A stretch of 64,000 bases of DNA from Calditrichia bacterium (GTDB lineage: Bacteria; Calditrichota; Calditrichia; Calditrichales; J004): positions 62,001 through 126,000 of the forward strand of contig JACKAO010000008.1 in the NCBI GenBank assembly GCA_020635035.1. Reading direction: 5' to 3'. Below the pieces are notes generated by a model. That model saw only the letters and a program-made list of their open reading frames with translations. It searched no databases and was not told the DNA's origin. Shown here piece after piece: positions 1 to 7,491 of the stretch. Every line of letters begins with the position of its first letter. The stretch's first letter is position 1. Made by a program: the position numbers and the translations under genes.

Positions 1-542
1 TGCAGCTGCACAAAATAATTGTTTTCGATAAAAATACGCGTGAAGAATTATACAGCTTTCCGGAAGCCCATAAAAAAGAAGCGGCTTATTTATTTATGCC
101 TACCAATGTCACGATTGCCGACGGTATAGTTTATGTGACAGATACAGGCAGTTCCAGTGTAAAAAAATACCAATTAGATGGTACATATTTGGGGGAAGTT
201 GGCGGCCGCGGCAACAGAATAGGTAGCTTTGTACGTCCTAAGGGACTGGCAGTGGATCACAATGGGAACTTGTACGTCGTTGACGCTGCTTTTGAAAATG
301 TACAGATTTTTAATCAGGATAATCAGGCATTAATGTATTTTGGCGGCACCTATAAAGGCCCCGGATACATGTGGCTTCCTGCTGCAGTCGCCATTGATTA
401 TGAACATGTAGATTATTTTAAGAAGTATGTGCACCACTTTTTTGATTTGCAGTATTTGATATTTGTAAGCAATCAATACGGACCGGACAAAGTGAGTGTT
501 TACGGCTTTGTTTCACCAAAATCGGGATTGTCAGCTAAATGA
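1..542 (+). CDS. NHL-repeat beta-propeller protein, 5' end outside window
   Basis: The reading frame is open from base 3 to the stop at 540-542, so the protein begins upstream of the window; the first internal ATG (96) is probably not the start. The visible 180 residues contain NHL-type blades: a YVTDTGSSSVKKY strand pair, then a GLAVDHNGNLYVVD blade, each with the usual aspartate-rich turn. NHL propellers are binding scaffolds and have no catalytic motif here. The stop overlaps the next start by 4 bp (ATGA), so it is translationally coupled to a multihaem lipoprotein. In metal- and electron-transfer bacteria NHL proteins often accompany outer-membrane cytochromes, so I infer a periplasmic or surface accessory of the downstream conduit. 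Family confidence is good; the role is inferred. Confidence 0.8.
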   Translation, partial: QLHKIIVFDKNTREELYSFPEAHKKEAAYLFMPTNVTIADGIVYVTDTGSSSVKKYQLDGTYLGEVGGRGNRIGSFVRPKGLAVDHNGNLYVVDAAFENVQIFNQDNQALMYFGGTYKGPGYMWLPAAVAIDYEHVDYFKKYVHHFFDLQYLIFVSNQYGPDKVSVYGFVSPKSGLSAK

Positions 543-1093
543 ACATGATCTCAAAAATTATCCTGGGATGGATCTTTTTTAGCCTGGTTTGGTCGTGTAA
601 TCCGCAGACCCGCTATAAAACATTGGCTTTCTTTTTCGACGGTGTACCCGATCCAAATAAACAAGTGCTGGCTGATTCGGTTGCAACGGACTCGCTGCTT
701 GTGCTTAATGAACCGGGTATTAATCCTGCTAAAAATATTCAGCCCTGGATTGTTCATGAAGCATACTCACGTGAAACCTGCGGCGATTGTCACAGCAAGG
801 CATTTTCGAACCAGCTTGCTGAAAAAATGCCGGAACTTTGCTATCAGTGTCATGATGATTATTCCGAACAGTACGAATCTGTTCATGGGCCGGTGGCTGC
901 TGGATTTTGTACCGCCTGCCATAATCCGCATAAATCCAAAAATGCAGCTCTGTTGGTTATGCCCAAACAGGATTTGTGCGTTTATTGTCATGAAATGAGT
1001 GATGTGCAGAAAAATGATGCCCATGAAGATGTTGCACCCGCTGATTGTATGGATTGCCACAATCCGCATGGCGGTGATGAATATTTGTTATAG
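539..1093 (+). CDS. Five-haem c-type cytochrome, probable lipoprotein
   Basis: This 184-residue protein has a short hydrophobic leader ending VWSC (Cys20), a plausible but atypical lipobox because Trp sits at -2. It carries five CXXCH haem-binding motifs at residues 81-85, 101-105, 124-128, 147-151 and 170-174, of the paired-CXXCH (cytochrome c3/c7-like) type; two are followed by NPH. Residues 21-75 have no haem site and contain an FFFDGVPDP segment. It would be exported, lipidated and loaded with haem in the periplasm. The start overlaps the preceding NHL gene by 4 bp and a large outer-membrane barrel follows 12 bp later. With the second cytochrome after the barrel it fits the inner electron carrier of a porin-cytochrome conduit; the side of the membrane is inferred. 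Confidence 0.85.
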   Translation: MNMISKIILGWIFFSLVWSCNPQTRYKTLAFFFDGVPDPNKQVLADSVATDSLLVLNEPGINPAKNIQPWIVHEAYSRETCGDCHSKAFSNQLAEKMPELCYQCHDDYSEQYESVHGPVAAGFCTACHNPHKSKNAALLVMPKQDLCVYCHEMSDVQKNDAHEDVAPADCMDCHNPHGGDEYLL

Positions 1094-1105
1094 ACCGGAT
1101 CAAAT

Positions 1106-3064
1106 ATGAGCCCGTTTAAAATAAAGATTTTAATAATAATTTTTATGATCCCGCTATTCGTAATGGCGCAATCCGGGGAGTATAAACTGGGCTGGTGGAA
1201 TCATCAAAGTCTGAATGGTTCTGTTCAGCTTGAAGGTCTCTATCGTTCCCAGGAAACAATCCTGAATAATTCAAAAAGCGAGAAACCGAAAACTTTTTTG
1301 TTCAATGGTGAACTGCAGCTTCATTCTAAAAGTTTTTTTTGGCACCCCAATTTTATGCTGCTCAATATGGACCTGAATTACAGCCCGGGCACACGTCGCG
1401 ATAACTTCCTGGTTATACCCGATCGTACTGAGACACACACGGCTGAGCAATTTCGGATCAGCACTGTTTTTTTTAATGAACGGCCGCTCTCTTTTGATCT
1501 TTTTGCCAATTGGAATCATAATTATATCAACCGTGAATTTGCTTCAAATGTGGAAAGCTATAATCGTGATTGGGGCGCAGGTGCTGTTTATCGAAACAGT
1601 TTCTTACCGCTGTCTGTTAATTATACCGATGCCAGCTGGGAGCAAAAAGAGCTGCAAAGCGGACGTGTTTTTAAAAATGATAAGAATACCCTGCGAACTG
1701 AATTGAGTAAATCATTCAGTTCGTATGATGATCATCGTTTTATGTATGCATATAATGATTATCGCCGCCAATACAGCAATGCTTTTACAGTGAATAATTA
1801 TGCTGCAAGCTATCGCCTGCTTGATAATTTTTATTTTGATGATAAACGCCATTCATCTTTTAATTCACTGGTCTGGTACTATGATCAAACAGGTGATGAT
1901 CCCTTCAGCCGGCTGCAGATAAATGAGCGGGTCAGGGTGCAATTACCTGCCAACCTTAAAACTTCGGGTTATTATAATTTTTCAGATTTTAAACAACGTC
2001 AAATTGAGGCTAAGCAGCATAAACTTTTTGGCAGGGTGGAGCACCAGTTATATCTCAGTCTGAAAAGTTTTGCCTGGTACGAATATTCTGATTTCCAGCA
2101 AACAACATACGATGAGACCATAAATAAATATGGACTTGGTATCGATTACCAGAAAAAAATACCAACGGGTTCATTGAAAATATCCTACGAATACCGCCAT
2201 CGCTTTGACAAGCAAAGCAGTGATCCCAGGCAGTTGTTCATTGTGGATGAAGAACAGCAGCTTGCTGATAATAGGGTGGTTCTGCTGGATAATCCGTTTG
2301 TTGATCCTGCCAGTGTGATGGTAACAAATGAAGACGGTACGATTATTTTCCAGGAAAATCTTGATTATCTTCTAATCGAACGGGATGGTTTTATTGAGAT
2401 TCAACGCCTGCCGGGCGGACAAATCAGTGACGGCGAAACGGTCTATGTAGATTACACAACTACTGAATCGGCTTCTTTTCAGTTCGATGCCATAAACCAG
2501 AATATTTTTACATCTGTTACGCTTTGGGATAATTTTTTTGAAGGCTATTTCCGTTATTATGATCAAAGCAATGAAAACATTCGATTCAGCCGCAACCTCG
2601 TGATAAAAAATATAGTACAGCGTGTGAGTGGTTTGCGCTTATCTCATAAATTTATTTCCGCTGGTTTTGAATATGAAGACTATGCCAGCAACATTGTCCC
2701 TTATTATTCCCGGCGCTATTTTCTGAAAATCAATCATACATTTAACAACCGCCTGAGTGCTTTTTTGACCGGAAATATCCGCAATTACCATCTCAAGGAT
2801 GCCAATGAGTCGCAGGATTTCAGCGACATCTCAGCCCGTGTGATTTATTTTTTAACCCGGGTAACACAACTGAAGTTTGAAGGCGGTTATCGTGTCCAGA
2901 ATGGTCGCGGTCTTGACCTGACGCTGCTTAATTTCCGAACGGAATTGGCCACCCGTTTCCGATCGATTGTTTTAAAAGCCGGTTTGGAAAGCTACAATCG
3001 TGATTTTTCAGGCGAAAAAGTTAACTATATGGGCGGTTACCTGAGAGTAGAACGCTATTTTTAG
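1106..3064 (+). CDS. Outer-membrane beta-barrel, porin of a cytochrome conduit
   Basis: The 652-residue product has a signal peptide ending VMAQ, then an almost continuous pattern of alternating aromatic and polar strands, and ends in a terminal phenylalanine (VERYF), the usual C-terminal signal of outer-membrane barrels. No enzyme motif, TonB plug or POTRA-like domain is visible. It lies between two multihaem cytochrome genes with gaps of 12 and 9 bp, the arrangement expected for a porin that sheathes cytochromes, as in MtrCAB or Geobacter porin-cytochrome systems. Sequence similarity to MtrB or OmbB is not obvious to me, so the assignment rests on architecture and context. A plain channel or a cytochrome-biogenesis barrel would be alternatives. 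Confidence 0.7.
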   Translation: MSPFKIKILIIIFMIPLFVMAQSGEYKLGWWNHQSLNGSVQLEGLYRSQETILNNSKSEKPKTFLFNGELQLHSKSFFWHPNFMLLNMDLNYSPGTRRDNFLVIPDRTETHTAEQFRISTVFFNERPLSFDLFANWNHNYINREFASNVESYNRDWGAGAVYRNSFLPLSVNYTDASWEQKELQSGRVFKNDKNTLRTELSKSFSSYDDHRFMYAYNDYRRQYSNAFTVNNYAASYRLLDNFYFDDKRHSSFNSLVWYYDQTGDDPFSRLQINERVRVQLPANLKTSGYYNFSDFKQRQIEAKQHKLFGRVEHQLYLSLKSFAWYEYSDFQQTTYDETINKYGLGIDYQKKIPTGSLKISYEYRHRFDKQSSDPRQLFIVDEEQQLADNRVVLLDNPFVDPASVMVTNEDGTIIFQENLDYLLIERDGFIEIQRLPGGQISDGETVYVDYTTTESASFQFDAINQNIFTSVTLWDNFFEGYFRYYDQSNENIRFSRNLVIKNIVQRVSGLRLSHKFISAGFEYEDYASNIVPYYSRRYFLKINHTFNNRLSAFLTGNIRNYHLKDANESQDFSDISARVIYFLTRVTQLKFEGGYRVQNGRGLDLTLLNFRTELATRFRSIVLKAGLESYNRDFSGEKVNYMGGYLRVERYF

Positions 3065-3073
3065 AATGATATC

Positions 3074-3940
3074 ATGTTGAAATTCATTTTGAGTGTTTGT
3101 GTTTTAATTTATTTATTTTGCACACCATTAATGGCCATGTCTGATGATGAAGGCGATTGCAGCGCAGAAGGATGCCATGCCTCCTTATTAGATTTTGAAA
3201 ATGTCCATGATGCAGCCGAAGATTGCAGCAGCTGTCATGAATCATCGGGTAAAGCCCATCCTGAAAATCCGGGTAAAGAATTTTCGCTGACAACAGCCAT
3301 GCCGCTTTTATGTTTTGATTGTCATGACCAGAGTGAACAGATTACCAACCGAACGCACGGTCCGGCCAATGAAAGCACTCCTTGTTTGTCCTGCCATAAT
3401 CCCCATGCTTCGGATTTTTCTGCGCTTTTAAAACAGGATGAAGCGGATCTTTGCTTTCACTGCCATAACACTGAAATTGATTTTGAAAAAAGGATCATTC
3501 CTGAAATTGCCAGCCGGGTGCTTGAATCTGAATTTGTACACAGCCCTGTTGAAGATGGTTGCGGTGATTGTCATAAATCGCATTCGCCCGAAAATGCTTT
3601 ATTAGAAGGCACTTTTCCGGCATCCAATTATGGTGAAAATAGTACTGAAAGTTATGGTCTTTGTTTTGACTGCCATGATGATGCAAATATCTTTTCGGAA
3701 AAAGAATCCGACACAGCCTTCAGAGTAGACGGTGAAAACCTGCATTTTGTGCATGTCGCACAGGATAAGTCAAGAAGTTGTATAAACTGTCACAATGTTC
3801 ATGGTGCAGATTTTGAACACCTGGTTGCCGGTTCAGTTTATTTTGGAAAGTGGAATATGCCGCTTGGTTTTCAGGACAATGATAGAGAGCGTAGTTGTCT
3901 GACCGGCTGCCACGAATTAAAAACGTATAATGGCGAGTAA
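3074..3940 (+). CDS. Multihaem c-type cytochrome, 7 to 9 haems, secreted
   Basis: This 288-residue protein has a Sec signal (residues 1-22, no lipobox) and seven canonical CXXCH sites at 51-55, 80-84, 104-108, 127-131, 163-167, 197-201 and 236-240. Two expanded sites are also present: CX4CH at 29-35 and CX3CH at 275-280. CX4CH is known to bind haem in cytochromes c3; CX3CH is rarer and may or may not be loaded, so the count is seven to nine. Additional histidines (HGP, NPH, VHG) can act as distal ligands. It is the last gene of the NHL-cytochrome-barrel-cytochrome run and is followed by REP-like repeats. I infer that it is the outer or second electron carrier of the conduit. Confidence 0.85.
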   Translation: MLKFILSVCVLIYLFCTPLMAMSDDEGDCSAEGCHASLLDFENVHDAAEDCSSCHESSGKAHPENPGKEFSLTTAMPLLCFDCHDQSEQITNRTHGPANESTPCLSCHNPHASDFSALLKQDEADLCFHCHNTEIDFEKRIIPEIASRVLESEFVHSPVEDGCGDCHKSHSPENALLEGTFPASNYGENSTESYGLCFDCHDDANIFSEKESDTAFRVDGENLHFVHVAQDKSRSCINCHNVHGADFEHLVAGSVYFGKWNMPLGFQDNDRERSCLTGCHELKTYNGE

Positions 3941-3969
3941 TAACCCATAATCCCTTTTTCCCCTAACCT

Positions 3970-4096
3970 GTCATCCCGCTTTTGTTTACAAATACCGGGA
4001 TCTCCTGCACAATAACCAACAATTACTAAAATGTCATCCCCGAATGCTCTAATCGGGGATCCATTTAGATTCCCCCTAAAAACATGCGGGAATGAC
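3970..4096. repeat. Two REP-like hairpin repeats
   Basis: Two GTCATCCC-headed imperfect palindromes lie in tandem. The first pairs ATCCCG (3973-3978) with CGGGAT (3996-4001), with an inner TTTGT/ACAAA stem. The second has a perfect 8-bp stem ATCCCCGA (4036-4043)/TCGGGGAT (4053-4060) with a 9-nt loop, and its outer ends (GTCATCCC at 4033, GGGAATGAC ending 4096) are also inverted repeats. They sit between convergent genes. The layout matches dispersed REP/MITE-like elements, and they may also stop transcription from both sides, although no clear T-run follows. Confidence 0.6.
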
Positions 4097-4119
4097 TGGT
4101 GGATTGTTATAATATAAGC

Positions 4120-5142
4120 CTATCCCTTCTCAGCAATAATCATCTTCCATAATCCGGCCAGGGCCTGAAGCCGGCCATCAAAAGAAAAATCATTGCGTTC
4201 GATAGAAGCGATCTTTTGCGGATTATGTGCATCCGCTTCGATGATATAGGAGAATACAAATTTGCTGTCCGGAGATAGATCCGTATCCGGTGTGCCGAAG
4301 CGCAGATCATTATAGATCAGTTTACCTTCTTCATAGCGCGCGATGTACCATTTTTTACTCATCTTTATCAGGCGCTGCAGTTTGTCATCCTGCATGTAAT
4401 CTACAAGCAGACTTTTGTTTTGCGGGAAATAAGTAAAATTTATGGCTGTATTATTATTCAGCAGGGAGTAGTAACCGATGTAAAAGCCATCTTCCGTCTC
4501 CACGTTCACCGCCCATAGTATAGAGTTAAACGGCGTTGGATAAGAATCATAACGGGTCCACTCAATGTTCTGGCGATTCAACTCGGCTTCAAAATGATGA
4601 TTGGCCATATTTTTATTGATCACCGTAATTAACAGATAAAATGAACTGATACCTAATCCCAGCAGGTTTAAAATCCTGCGTTTACGGTGTTCTTTCAGAA
4701 AAGCCAGCCATACAACAAACACCATAAACGGAATCGTATATAACGGGTCGATAACAAAAATGCTGCGGGCGGCGACACGGTATTCAAAGGGGTAAAAAAT
4801 CTGTGTGCCCCATGTTGTGAATGAATCAAGCAGAAAATGGGTGACAATGCCCCAGAAAAACAACCAACCCCATTTATACCAAGGGATTTGGTCTTTTTTA
4901 TGAATTTTGCTGATCAGCCAGCCCAGCACCGGTGATGCCGTTAAGGCAAATAAAAAAGAGTGACTGAAACCGCGGTGAATCTCCATGCGGGTAACTGTTT
5001 CAAAAAACATGCCCGGGATAATATCCAGATCAGGTAATGTGCCGGCAACGGCTCCCCAAACAAGAGCCTTATTGCGGGCTTCTTTGCCCAGCACCAGTTG
5101 ACCAACCGATGCGCCTAATACGATTTGTGATAAAGAATCCAT
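4120..5142 (-). CDS. YdjM-family membrane-bound metal-dependent hydrolase (DUF457)
   Basis: A 340-residue protein. The N-terminal half has several membrane segments and the signature residues of the YdjM/DUF457 family: a GTLPDLD turn, an HRGFSHS motif and an HFLLDSFTTWGTQIFYPF motif, whose His/Asp residues are thought to bind a metal. The C-terminal 150 residues are soluble and are probably outside the cytoplasm. The family is annotated as inner-membrane metal-dependent hydrolases, induced by LexA in E. coli, but the substrate is unknown. The gene is convergent with the cytochrome cluster and follows a PHP phosphoesterase gene on the same strand, separated by a hairpin repeat, so cotranscription is uncertain. 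Family assignment is strong; activity is unproven. Confidence 0.85.
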   Translation of the reverse strand: MDSLSQIVLGASVGQLVLGKEARNKALVWGAVAGTLPDLDIIPGMFFETVTRMEIHRGFSHSFLFALTASPVLGWLISKIHKKDQIPWYKWGWLFFWGIVTHFLLDSFTTWGTQIFYPFEYRVAARSIFVIDPLYTIPFMVFVVWLAFLKEHRKRRILNLLGLGISSFYLLITVINKNMANHHFEAELNRQNIEWTRYDSYPTPFNSILWAVNVETEDGFYIGYYSLLNNNTAINFTYFPQNKSLLVDYMQDDKLQRLIKMSKKWYIARYEEGKLIYNDLRFGTPDTDLSPDSKFVFSYIIEADAHNPQKIASIERNDFSFDGRLQALAGLWKMIIAEKG

Positions 5143-5162
5143 ATGTTATTTCAGAATTTTAT

Positions 5163-5236
5163 CCCCCCTTATAAAAGGGGGCAAGGGGATTGTTTACATT
5201 TATTATTACAACCCCTTAATCCCCTTTATTAAGGGG
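5163..5236. repeat. Twin GC-rich hairpin repeat between same-strand genes
   Basis: The first hairpin pairs CCCCCTT (5164-5170) with AAGGGGG (5175-5181) around a 4-nt loop. The second pairs CCCCTTAAT (5212-5220) with ATTAAGGGG (5228-5236), a perfect 9-bp stem with a 7-nt loop. The element ends 3 bp from the stop codon of the PHP gene, so it probably caps or terminates that transcript before the YdjM-like gene. It resembles dispersed palindromic repeats rather than a classical T-tract terminator. Confidence 0.6.
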
Positions 5237-5238
5237 AA

Positions 5239-6363
5239 TTAGTTAGTCCCTTTTAAATCAATCTCAAACTCAACATCCGGGTGTGTTGCCGGGGCAGTCA
5301 CGGCATTCAGAACCGTAAAATTCAATTTTACTTTATCCAGTACTTCGATCGTTTTTACTTCAATGGTTATATCTGAAAGCGGTTTAATTGTCACAAGATC
5401 ACCACTGTTGTGTAAAGTGTATTTGGATTTATTCTGCAACTGAAATTCACAGCTTGTGTTGTTGTGAAGGGTAACATTCAGGACTTGTTTACCTTTCTGA
5501 TATTTAGCTTCACTTATCGTAACAGAAGCTTTCAAAAGCGGCAAAAGATGCTCTGGTCTGCCAATCAGCATATCATTGAAAAAGACGACAGTACGACGGT
5601 TTTCCAATCCCTGTTTAATGCCATTAGTTGATTTTTCATTAGCAAAAACCAGTGTTACCGGACGATGTCCTCCGCCGGGAACATCATATTCCCAGTCGAT
5701 GATACCATGAATATCCGATGTACCCAGCATGGTCAGATTGTTATCAAGGGCAATCTGCAATGCTTCATCAGAATAGGTATATTCATTTACAACTTCTATC
5801 CCATTCAGGAGCCCTTCTTTTATCAGCATTTTATGCATATCGGTCAGAGTTGCTATACCATCTTTACGATGTGCTGTCCAATTGGGATGATTCCAGAATG
5901 TAAAAGCGCCCTGTTCTTTCGCGGCTTTGAAAACTTCAAGCGGATCATCCAAAAGCAATTTATTCGCATCAGTTAAGAAGATGGCGTTGGAATGTCCCGG
6001 AGGCATACTGCGTGTTATTTCCGATCCGCTGATAATGATAAGGCTGTCATTTTCGCTGGCTTTGCTCTCAATCTCATAGGCGCGATTCCGATCAGGATGC
6101 GGAATGTCGTCTTTATGGGGTTGATATTCAAGGTGTTCAGTCACAGCAATGGCATCAAGATTATCAATAACTGCTTCAGCAACGCGCACGGTTGGCCAGA
6201 CAGCTCCATCGGAAAAAACAGTGTGCTGATGCAAGTCGCATTTCAACGTCCTATAACCGGGAATGTCCGGGAAAATAATTTTACGGCTATTTTCCAAATC
6301 ATGATCATGAGCAAAAAGAAATGATGAGACTATCAAAAAAACCAATACTTTAGCCTGTTTCAT
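5239..6363 (-). CDS. Secreted PHP-domain phosphoesterase
   Basis: The 374-residue product starts with a signal peptide (ends LFAHD) and continues as a PHP-domain hydrolase. Metal-binding motifs appear in order: DLHQHTVFSDG (about 43-53), VTEHLEY, GSEIT, WNHPNW and TSDIHG. The last 100 residues are an Ig-like beta domain of the kind seen at the end of secreted PHP/Sb-PDE-type proteins. Related enzymes cleave phosphomonoesters or cyclic nucleotides with a tri-metal site; the substrate is not predictable. A strong Shine-Dalgarno sequence (AAGGAGG) precedes the ATG. The gene is divergent from the polysaccharide deacetylase gene across 223 bp that should hold both promoters. The secreted location suggests scavenging of extracellular phosphorylated compounds. 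Confidence 0.8.
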   Translation of the reverse strand: MKQAKVLVFLIVSSFLFAHDHDLENSRKIIFPDIPGYRTLKCDLHQHTVFSDGAVWPTVRVAEAVIDNLDAIAVTEHLEYQPHKDDIPHPDRNRAYEIESKASENDSLIIISGSEITRSMPPGHSNAIFLTDANKLLLDDPLEVFKAAKEQGAFTFWNHPNWTAHRKDGIATLTDMHKMLIKEGLLNGIEVVNEYTYSDEALQIALDNNLTMLGTSDIHGIIDWEYDVPGGGHRPVTLVFANEKSTNGIKQGLENRRTVVFFNDMLIGRPEHLLPLLKASVTISEAKYQKGKQVLNVTLHNNTSCEFQLQNKSKYTLHNSGDLVTIKPLSDITIEVKTIEVLDKVKLNFTVLNAVTAPATHPDVEFEIDLKGTN

Positions 6364-6586
6364 TGAACCTCCTTACAATTTTTAGAGTTTTAAAACTATA
6401 AATTCCAAGTGTTAGAATTTCGTTTAATTCCAGCTATATATTTTTTTAAAAATGATCTATAACTAAAAATCATTAAAATGTATGCCCGGAATTTTTAAAA
6501 AAGAAAATATAAATGTCAATTTCCAATTGCTAAAGCAGGAAGCATTCAATATGTTGCTACATTAATTATTTGCGAGTTCTTGCTTT

Positions 6587-7486
6587 ATGAGATATTTAAT
6601 ATTTTTACTTCTTTTTACAGTTCTTTCAGCCAGCGGACAAGAAATTGCCCTGACTTTTGACGATGCGCCCCGCAACGATACACAACTCTTCAGCGGACAG
6701 GAACGTTCTAAAAAGCTCATAGAAAATCTTAAAAAAGCCCAGGTGCCGGACGCTCTGTTTTTCGTTGTTACCGGCCAAATCAATAAGCAAAACCACACGC
6801 GTCTGAATGACTACATTGCTGCCGGATTTCATTTGGCGAATCATAGTCACAGTCATTGGTCAGCGGACAGAACAGATACTGAAAAATACCTGGCAGATAT
6901 AGCGAAGGCTGATTCAATACTGCAAAAATTCGAAAATTTTATCCCGCTTTTCCGCTACCCGTATCTGCATGAAGGTAAAACCAGGGAAACACGCGATCCG
7001 ATTCGTAATTATCTTGACAAGCACGGTTATAATAACGGCTATGTAACCATTGATAATTATGATTGGTACATGGATCATCTCCTGCAAAGGGCTTTGAAAG
7101 AAGGTAAACAGGTTAATTATGAAATTTTGAAAGATCTTTATATTAATACGCTTTGGCAGGCTATAACTTTTTATGATGATATCGCACTGAAAACCCTGGG
7201 GCGTTCTCCGAAACATGTTCTTTTGCTGCATGAAAATGATCTGGCGGCGCTGTTTATCGCTGATCTTGTGAAATATATTCGGGCACAAAGTTGGAAAATT
7301 ATTAGTCCCCAGGAAGCATACACCGACCCTATTGCATCAACTATCCCGGATGTTCTGTTTAATAACCAGGGGCGTGTGGCAGCGATTGCCAAAAGTGAAG
7401 GCTGGAAAATAAAAGACCTTATTCTTGACTCTGAAGATGAAAAATACCTGGACGATTTATTTGAGAGTAAGAAGGTTTTTAGATGA
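6587..7486 (+). CDS. Secreted polysaccharide deacetylase (NodB/CE4)
   Basis: A 299-residue protein with a signal peptide (ends SASGQ) followed directly by a NodB-homology domain. Motif 1 is LTFDDAP (metal and catalytic Asp pair), motif 2 is NHSHSH (zinc His-x3-His pattern) and motif 3 is FRYPYLHEG. These are the expected catalytic elements, so it is probably active in de-N-acetylation or deacylation of an amino-sugar polymer or peptidoglycan. It is a single gene that runs convergently into lptD with only 5 bp between the stop codons. Its substrate cannot be read from the sequence. Confidence 0.85.
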   Translation: MRYLIFLLLFTVLSASGQEIALTFDDAPRNDTQLFSGQERSKKLIENLKKAQVPDALFFVVTGQINKQNHTRLNDYIAAGFHLANHSHSHWSADRTDTEKYLADIAKADSILQKFENFIPLFRYPYLHEGKTRETRDPIRNYLDKHGYNNGYVTIDNYDWYMDHLLQRALKEGKQVNYEILKDLYINTLWQAITFYDDIALKTLGRSPKHVLLLHENDLAALFIADLVKYIRAQSWKIISPQEAYTDPIASTIPDVLFNNQGRVAAIAKSEGWKIKDLILDSEDEKYLDDLFESKKVFR

Positions 7487-7491
7487 AAATT

